From AWTP1-13 sp963797005 (GTDB lineage: Bacteria > Pseudomonadota > Alphaproteobacteria > Rhizobiales > Hyphomicrobiaceae), in the NCBI GenBank assembly GCA_963797005.1, contig CAWCOF010000009.1:186001-250000 (forward strand): a stretch of 64,000 bases of DNA, given 5' to 3'. The notes beneath the pieces were generated by a model that did not search any database, was not told where the DNA came from, and saw only the letters and a program-made list of their open reading frames with translations. Positions 59,446 through 64,000 of this stretch are shown piece after piece. Every line of letters starts with the position of its first letter. Positions within the stretch are counted from its first letter, which is position 1. Both the position numbers and the translations under genes were made by a program.

Positions 59446-60348
59446 CGTCGCCGTCGGGCGGCCCGGCTGGCAGTTCTTCTACCTTGAGGGCATCCGCCAG
59501 CCGCGCCTCGGCGCTGCCGGGCCGCAGAGGCTTCTGCTGGCTCTCGTGCGGCGCCCAGGCGGTGAGCGTCAGGATCTCGAAGGTCGCCGGTATGCGGCCG
59601 TCCGGCAGGCCGAAGCGCTCCTGGTAGATCTCGAGCGCACGCACAAGGGTGGCGCGTCGCAGCGGGCTGCGGCGGCGGGCGCGCAGCACATTGGTGGCGC
59701 CCATGGCCCGCAGCTCCCGCATCAGCGCCAGCGCATCCGTGTAGGTGACGGTCACCATATCGGCGTCGACCACCGGCAGCGCGAGTTGGGCCCGTTGCAG
59801 CAGCGCGCCCAGGTCCTGCACGTCGGCGAACGGGGCGACGCGTGGGCTCGCGCCACCCTCGACTTCCTCCTCCGCGGCAAGAAGCGAGGCCCTGAGCTCG
59901 TTGAGCGTGGCGCCGCCGAGCAGCGCCGCGAGCAACAGGCCATCTGGCCGCAAGGCGCGGCGGACCTGCACCAGCACGCCCGGCAGGTCGTTGACGTGCT
60001 GCAGGGCGAGACCCGACACGACGAGGTCGAGCGAAAATCGCGAAACGGCAGCACTTCCTCGTCCGCCCGGACGCGCAGCCCCCCGCATTGCGCGAGAAGA
60101 CGCGGCGCCCGCTCCATGTCGATAACGGTCTCGATGCCGGGCAGCTGTCTGAGCCTGCGCGCGATGAGGCCATGATGGGCGCCCAGATTGAGCGCCACGG
60201 GGAAACGGCGATTGATCGCGCCGAGCCGCTCGGCCAGGTCCTCGGCCACGCGCGCGAGCAGAAATTCATGGCCGGCAGCGCCCTCCGCCACGCGGTCGCG
60301 CCGGCGCACGAGCAGGGCGCGGTCGAAGATATCGTGGTCGGACGTCAC
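59423..60348 (-). CDS. BioC-like SAM-dependent methyltransferase, one frameshift
   Basis: A class I methyltransferase of the kind annotated as BioC or the NDUFAF5-like complex I assembly factor. The N-terminal part reads FDRALLVRRRDRVAE, FLLARVAEDLAERL and ALNLGAHHGLIARRLRQLP (SAM-binding). After a break near 60035 the other frame continues with SLDLVVSGLALQHVNDLPGVLVQVRRALRPDGLLLAALLGGATLNELR. The restored length (about 308 residues) fits. This order (mutT–methyltransferase–comF) is shared with related genomes. Confidence 0.9.
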
Positions 60349-60451
60349 GCCTGAAGGTTAGGCGTAGGGTGCAACAAGCGCCAGCGCGTTGCACCGATCG
60401 TGCGTGCCGGCGGTGCAATACGACTGTCGCCTATCGCATCCGCCTGGGGCA

Positions 60452-60772
60452 TCAGGCGATTGCATCGAGCCCCTTGTGCCTTACCAGGGACAGGAGCTTC
60501 AACGACGGCCCCGACGGCTTCTTTTCGCCCCGCTCCCATTGCGAAACGAGCGTGGTCGGCACGTTGAGGTAGTGCCCGAAAACCTCCTGGCTCACGCCGG
60601 CTTCCTCCCGGATGCGCCTGATCTCACGCGCCGACAGCCGCTTGACCAGCGTCAGGCACATGACATCGAACTCGCGCATCGTCTTCTTGTCGATGCCGCC
60701 GATGCGATGCAAGCCCTTGGCAGTCTTGTGGACCGCTTCGGCAATGTCGCTCTGGTACTTCCTGTTGGCCAT
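60452..60772 (-). CDS. HigA-like helix-turn-helix antitoxin
   Basis: A 106-residue protein with a C-terminal XRE helix-turn-helix (SAREIRRIREEAGVSQEVFGHYLNVPTTLVSQWERGEKKP). It follows a toxin gene on the same strand with no gap, the toxin-first order typical of HigBA systems. It should repress the operon at the palindrome upstream of the toxin and neutralise the toxin. Confidence 0.9.
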   Translation of the reverse strand: MANRKYQSDIAEAVHKTAKGLHRIGGIDKKTMREFDVMCLTLVKRLSAREIRRIREEAGVSQEVFGHYLNVPTTLVSQWERGEKKPSGPSLKLLSLVRHKGLDAIA

Positions 60773-61138
60773 TCAGTTGATTTCCTCGAGCTCTCCGTTC
60801 CTGCACCAGCCCTCGAGGTCTTGGACCGAAGCCGACAGATAGATCGCCGCCAGCTTCCTCAGGCGCTCCAGGTCGCTTTGCCCAACGCTGTCACGGGCGC
60901 TCTTGGCAAAGCCGTAGAGAAACACCGCAAGATCCGCTTGCCGGTACGCAACCACGGTGCGGAAGCCGCCGGAACGACCCCGGCCCTTTCGCGCGACGCG
61001 CTGCTTTATCAGGCCTCCCCCGAGCGTGGCGTCGACGAGGCCCTTGTCGGCGCGCTCCACCGCCTCACGCAGGCTTTCATCGCCTATGCGCTCGGAGCGT
61101 GCGAAACGCGCGAACACTTTCGTTACGAAGACCCGCAT
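60773..61138 (-). CDS. HigB/RelE-like toxin
   Basis: A 121-residue toxin of the RelE/HigB type: VFVTKVFARFARSERIGDESLREAVERADKGLVDATLGGGLIKQRVARKGRGRSGGFRTVVAYRQADLAVFLYGFAKSARDSVG. It probably cleaves mRNA on the ribosome; the exact target is not visible. The start at 61138 has a GGAAGG site and lies 19 bp downstream of a 34-bp palindrome that covers the promoter. Confidence 0.9.
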   Translation of the reverse strand: MRVFVTKVFARFARSERIGDESLREAVERADKGLVDATLGGGLIKQRVARKGRGRSGGFRTVVAYRQADLAVFLYGFAKSARDSVGQSDLERLRKLAAIYLSASVQDLEGWCRNGELEEIN

Positions 61139-61156
61139 GCCACCTTCCGCGGCGGG

Positions 61157-61190
61157 CTAACACCCGGCGTTATATAACACCAGGTGTTAG
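61157..61190. promoter_or_regulatory. Palindromic operator of the HigBA-like pair
   Basis: A near-perfect 34-bp palindrome, CTAACACC…GGTGTTAG, centred on GTTATATAAC. It lies just upstream of the toxin start. Its TATA-containing centre looks like a -10 region, fitting auto-repression by the antitoxin. Confidence 0.8.
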
Positions 61191-61284
61191 TGAGCAAGGC
61201 GATCAGCCGTTGCCGGCAGACCAACTCGCTCGACGCGAGGCCATCGCCGAACTAGGCTCACGCATCGTTCCCGGGAGTTGTTGC

Positions 61285-62082
61285 GTGATTGACCCCATCG
61301 CAGGCTTGGAAGCACGGCACCAGCAGACAAGCGTGCGATTCTCGGTGCGCCGGGCACTCGCCGCCTGCGCCGACCTCATCATGCCGCCCTGCTGCCTGGT
61401 CTGCCGCAGCCCGCTCGAGAGCCATCACCTCTTGTGCGCGCCGTGCTGGCGCCAGGTCAGCTTCATCCGGCCGCCGCTCTGCGACGTGCTGGGCATCCCG
61501 CTGCCCTTCGACACGGGCGAGCGGACCATCTCGGCAGCCGCGGCGGCGCGCCAGCCGCCCTATGACCGCGCCCGCGCGGTGGCGCACCATAGCGGGGCGA
61601 TGCGCACGCTTGTGCACCAGTTCAAGTATGCCGACCGGCACGATGCGCGCGTCCTGTTCGGACGCTGGCTCGCCGAGGCCGGGCGGGAGCTGCTGGCAGA
61701 CGCCGACCTGATCGTGCCGGTGCCGCTCGCCCGCCTGCGCCTCATCACGCGCCGTTTCAACCAGGCCGCCGTGCTGGCCCAGGAGCTGTCGCGGCGGGCG
61801 GGGCTGCCCGTGGCCCCGCATGTCCTGAGGCGGCTACGGGCGACGCCCAGTCAGGTCGGGCTCACGCACGACCAGCGCCGGCGCAACGTGGCCGGCGCCT
61901 TCCGCGTGCCGAAAAACCGGGCAGCGCTGGTGCGCGGGCGGCAGGTCCTGCTGATCGACGACGTGGTCACCACCGGCGCCACCGCGGAGGCCTGCGCGCG
62001 CGCCTTGAAGCGCGCCGGGGCGGCCCGCGTCGACGTGCTCGCGCTCGCCATGGTCACCGATGCGGCCCTGGCCGCCGCCTAA
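61285..62082 (+). CDS. ComF family protein
   Basis: A phosphoribosyltransferase-fold protein, related to ComF of DNA uptake. An N-terminal zinc-binding set appears as PPCCLVCRSPLESHHLLCAPCW; the PRT motif is QVLLIDDVVTTGATAEACARAL. 265 residues. The GTG at 61285 has a GGGAG site and starts the family-length product; the longer open frame upstream overlaps the toxin region and is rejected. It lies divergent from the HigBA pair. Confidence 0.9.
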   Translation: MIDPIAGLEARHQQTSVRFSVRRALAACADLIMPPCCLVCRSPLESHHLLCAPCWRQVSFIRPPLCDVLGIPLPFDTGERTISAAAAARQPPYDRARAVAHHSGAMRTLVHQFKYADRHDARVLFGRWLAEAGRELLADADLIVPVPLARLRLITRRFNQAAVLAQELSRRAGLPVAPHVLRRLRATPSQVGLTHDQRRRNVAGAFRVPKNRAALVRGRQVLLIDDVVTTGATAEACARALKRAGAARVDVLALAMVTDAALAAA

Positions 62083-62186
62083 CCATGCGGGGGTTGCGCC
62101 CTTGCGCGCAGGCCGCGTCTCTCCCGAAATGCAGGAATGAGGGTGCCGGCCGTGCTCACTGTTCGCGGGCGCAGCAAACCACTACA

Positions 62187-62263
62187 CTAGAGCAGGATCG
62201 CTTCAGATTGAATCACCTTGCCACAGCTGCAACGTGAGGTCTGAAGCGTGAATCCTGCTCTAG
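62187..62263. repeat. CTAG-ended double hairpin, first hairpin
   Basis: CTAGAGCAGGAT…ATCCTGCTCTAG, with inner arms CGCTTCAGA and TCTGAAGCG. It sits between comF and the nitrilase gene. Its build (about 75 bp, TAG ends, followed closely by a second hairpin) parallels the paired-hairpin element. Confidence 0.88.
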
Positions 62264-62275
62264 ATCATGGAATTG

Positions 62276-62338
62276 AGAGCAAGATTCACGTTCCATGATC
62301 GAAGCGAAGCGCTTCGATCAGAAACGACCTTGCTCTAG
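62276..62338. repeat. CTAG-ended double hairpin, second hairpin
   Basis: AGAGCAAG…CTTGCTCT outer arms and a central TGATCGAAGCG / CGCTTCGATCA stem around a 3-nt loop, ending in CTAG. Confidence 0.85.
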
Positions 62339-62368
62339 GGTTGTTAACCACCGCGGAGGACGAGAGGC

Positions 62369-63240
62369 GTGGCGGCGGAGAAGAACAACGGCAGCTTCCG
62401 CGCCGGCCTGGTGCAGATGTGCAGCGGGCGCGACGTGGAGAAGAACGTCGCCGACGCTGGCGCATTGATCGCCGAGGCGGCACGGCAGGGCGCGCAATAC
62501 GTGCAGACGCCCGAGGTCACCACGCTGATCGAGACGCAGCGCGAGCGCCTCTTCGCCGCCGTGCGGCCGGAGGAGGGCAACGCGGCGGTCGCCCGCTTCA
62601 GCGCGCTCGCCCGCGAGCTCGGCATCTGGCTGCACATCGGCTCCATGGCCATCCTTCTCGGCAACGGCAGAATTGCCAACCGCGCGTTCCTGTTCGCCCC
62701 CGACGGGGCGATCGAGGCGCGCTTCGACAAGATCCATATGTTCGACGTCGAGCTGCCGGGCGGCGAGAGCTATCGCAAGTCCAAGAACTACCAGGCCGGC
62801 AATGCCGCGGTGCTGGCCGACCTGCCCTGGGGCACGCTCGGCATCACCGTGTGCTACGACCTGCGCTTCCCGCACCTTTACCGGGCCCTGGCTCAGGCCG
62901 GCGCCGATTTCCTGGCCATCCCTTCGGCCTTCACGCGCAAGACCGGCGAGGCGCACTGGCATGTGCTGCTGCGCGCCCGGGCCATCGAGAACGGCTGCTT
63001 CGTCCTCGCCGCGGCCCAGGCGGGCCGGCACGAGACCGGGCGCGAGACCTACGGCCACAGCATCGTCGTCTCGCCCTGGGGCGAGATCGTTGCAGAGGCC
63101 GGCGTCCATCCCAGGTCATAGTCGCCGATATCAATCCAGCCGAGGTGCAGGAGGCGAGGTCGCGCATTCCCTCGCTGCAGCACGACCGGCCCTTCCAGGT
63201 GAGCCGCGTATCGGCCGCGCGGGCAAAGGAAGCCTCATGA
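62369..63240 (+). CDS. Nitrilase-superfamily amidohydrolase (Nit1-like), one frameshift
   Basis: Carbon-nitrogen hydrolase of the group acting on deaminated glutathione or omega-amides. The triad is E49 (QTPEVTTLIE), K121 (FDKIHMFD) and C162 (VCYDLRFPHL). One base seems missing near 63107: the other frame continues QVIVADINPAEVQEARSRIPSLQHDRPF, the expected C-terminus. A GTG start at 62369 has GGAGGA upstream. Its stop overlaps the DUF1178 start (ATGA). Confidence 0.9.
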
Positions 63241-63698
63241 TCCTTTACCGCCTCAAATGCAGGAAGGGCCACGAGTTCGAGGCCTGGTTCGCCAGCAGCG
63301 CCGCCTACGACAAGCAGGCCGAGCACAGGCAGCTGTCCTGCCCCAAGTGCGGCACCTCGCAGGTCGGCAAGGCGCCGATGGCGCCCCGCATCGCCAAGCG
63401 CGGCAAGTCCAAGTCGACGCAAAGGCCGGCGGAGGCGCCGAGGCCCGAGAAGCCCGAGATGCATCGCGTCGCCGCCCACGGCGAGCTGGCAACCGCCATG
63501 CGCAAGCTCAGGACCGAGATCGAGGCGAAATCCGAATACGTCGGCCCGCGCTTCCCCGAGGAGGCGCGCAAGATCCATTACGAGGAGGCACCCGCCCGCG
63601 GCATCCATGGCGAGGCCACCGCGGATGAGGCCAAGGCCCTGAGCGAGGAGGGCATCGAGTTCTTTCCGCTGCCCATCCTGCCAGACGACCACAATTGA
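63237..63698 (+). CDS. DUF1178 family protein
   Basis: A 153-residue zinc-ribbon protein: MILYRLKCRKGHEFEAWFASSAAYDKQ with cysteines in KCRKGH and SCPKCGT forming a likely metal site, a basic linker, then the conserved C-terminal YVGPRFPEEARKIHYEEAPARGIHGEATADEAKALSEEGIEFFPLP. Function is unknown, but the gene commonly follows the nitrilase gene in alphaproteobacteria. Start is coupled to the upstream gene. Confidence 0.92.
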   Translation: MILYRLKCRKGHEFEAWFASSAAYDKQAEHRQLSCPKCGTSQVGKAPMAPRIAKRGKSKSTQRPAEAPRPEKPEMHRVAAHGELATAMRKLRTEIEAKSEYVGPRFPEEARKIHYEEAPARGIHGEATADEAKALSEEGIEFFPLPILPDDHN

Positions 63699-64000
63699 GC
63701 TCGAGAGGGCCGCTGCTGCCCGGCCGGACGCGGCTCTTGCTCGCCGCGCTTGCTCTGGCAGGCGTCGTCGCCTCGGCCGCCCGAGCCCAGGCCGATGCGT
63801 GGGCGCTCCTGAAGCAGCCGGGCCACGTGGCGTTCATGCGTCATTCCGACGCGCCCGGTTACGGCGATCCGCCGCGCTTCCGGCTCGACGATTGCGCCAC
63901 CCAGCGCAACCTGTCCGACAAGGGCCGCGCGCATGCCCGACGCACAGGCCAGGCTTTCCGGGCGCACGGTGTCGTATTCGATCGCGTGCTGACAAGCCCC
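63695..64000 (+). CDS. Histidine phosphatase family protein, 5' part
   Basis: Truncated by the window edge after 102 codons. A TTG start at 63695 overlaps the DUF1178 stop. A signal peptide ends near RAQA. The mature part carries the phosphohistidine motif as FMRHSDAPGYGDPP (RHS rather than RHG), then LDDCATQRNLSDKGRAHARRTGQAFR and VLTSP, typical of the branch-2-like exported phosphatases. Substrate unknown. Confidence 0.8.
   Translation, partial: MSSRGPLLPGRTRLLLAALALAGVVASAARAQADAWALLKQPGHVAFMRHSDAPGYGDPPRFRLDDCATQRNLSDKGRAHARRTGQAFRAHGVVFDRVLTSP

Overview
This 64 kb window is high-GC bacterial DNA that reads as an alphaproteobacterium, most likely of the order Hyphomicrobiales (Rhizobiales). 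The inference rests on gene-order blocks I know from that order: CycM-type cytochrome c–kdsB–pheA, hrcA–grpE, trxB followed by a LysR regulator of the LsrB/VtlR type, map–radC, and secA–PPIase–argJ–mutT–methyltransferase–comF–nitrilase–DUF1178. No rRNA, tRNA, CRISPR array, phage or transposase gene was seen.

Layout. 0-2 kb: two tandem YejA-type peptide-binding proteins. 2-7.5 kb: cytochrome c, kdsB, pheA, a metallo-beta-lactamase-fold hydrolase and two poorly known convergent genes. 7.7-10.5 kb: groESL with a CIRCE operator and a terminator, then a ParE/RelE-like toxin-antitoxin pair. 10.5-17 kb: methylmalonyl-CoA mutase, a DUF817 membrane protein, an enoyl-CoA hydratase and small genes including a C-terminal J-domain protein. 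17-22.5 kb: grpE, hrcA, an AraC regulator, a diguanylate cyclase and an L,D-transpeptidase. 22.6-30 kb: VOC and SRPBCC proteins, an Ogt–YcaQ DNA-repair pair, a PanE-like reductase, an FAD dehydrogenase and a two-domain L,D-transpeptidase. 30-41 kb: M50 protease, argG, rlmN, enoyl-CoA hydratase, an aldolase–SDR fusion, an HU-like protein and small genes. 41-50 kb: leuC, a CoA-transferase, LysR–trxB, radC–map, a 36-residue lysine-rich protein and sdhB. 50-64 kb: PhyH dioxygenase, carbamoyltransferase, secA, PPIase, argJ, mutT, a Flp pilin, a methyltransferase, a HigBA-like pair with a 34-bp palindromic operator, comF, nitrilase, DUF1178 and a truncated histidine phosphatase.

Two things stand out beyond the genes. 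First, the window carries several families of palindromic repeats. The most structured is a composite of two different hairpins of about 75 bp (termini TAGTGTG/CACACTA and TAGTGTCC/GGACACTA) separated by exactly 15 nt. It occurs three times, once inverted, and the arms show compensatory changes. A related double hairpin with CTAG termini lies at 62.2 kb. Other repeat families lie between genes, inside the start of methylmalonyl-CoA mutase (in frame), and in the predicted N-terminus of the DUF817 protein.

Second, eleven otherwise normal housekeeping genes are broken by single-base indels while long neighbours (groEL, secA, leuC, argJ) are intact. I read these as sequence or assembly errors rather than decay, because the coding potential on both sides of each break is unblemished. 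I annotate them as CDS with the breaks noted.

How genes work together: HrcA with CIRCE should control groESL, and GrpE is co-encoded with HrcA. Ogt and YcaQ form an alkylation/crosslink repair pair. TrxB and the LysR protein form a redox unit. Two toxin-antitoxin pairs are present. ArgG/ArgJ, LeuC and PheA are scattered amino-acid biosynthesis genes.
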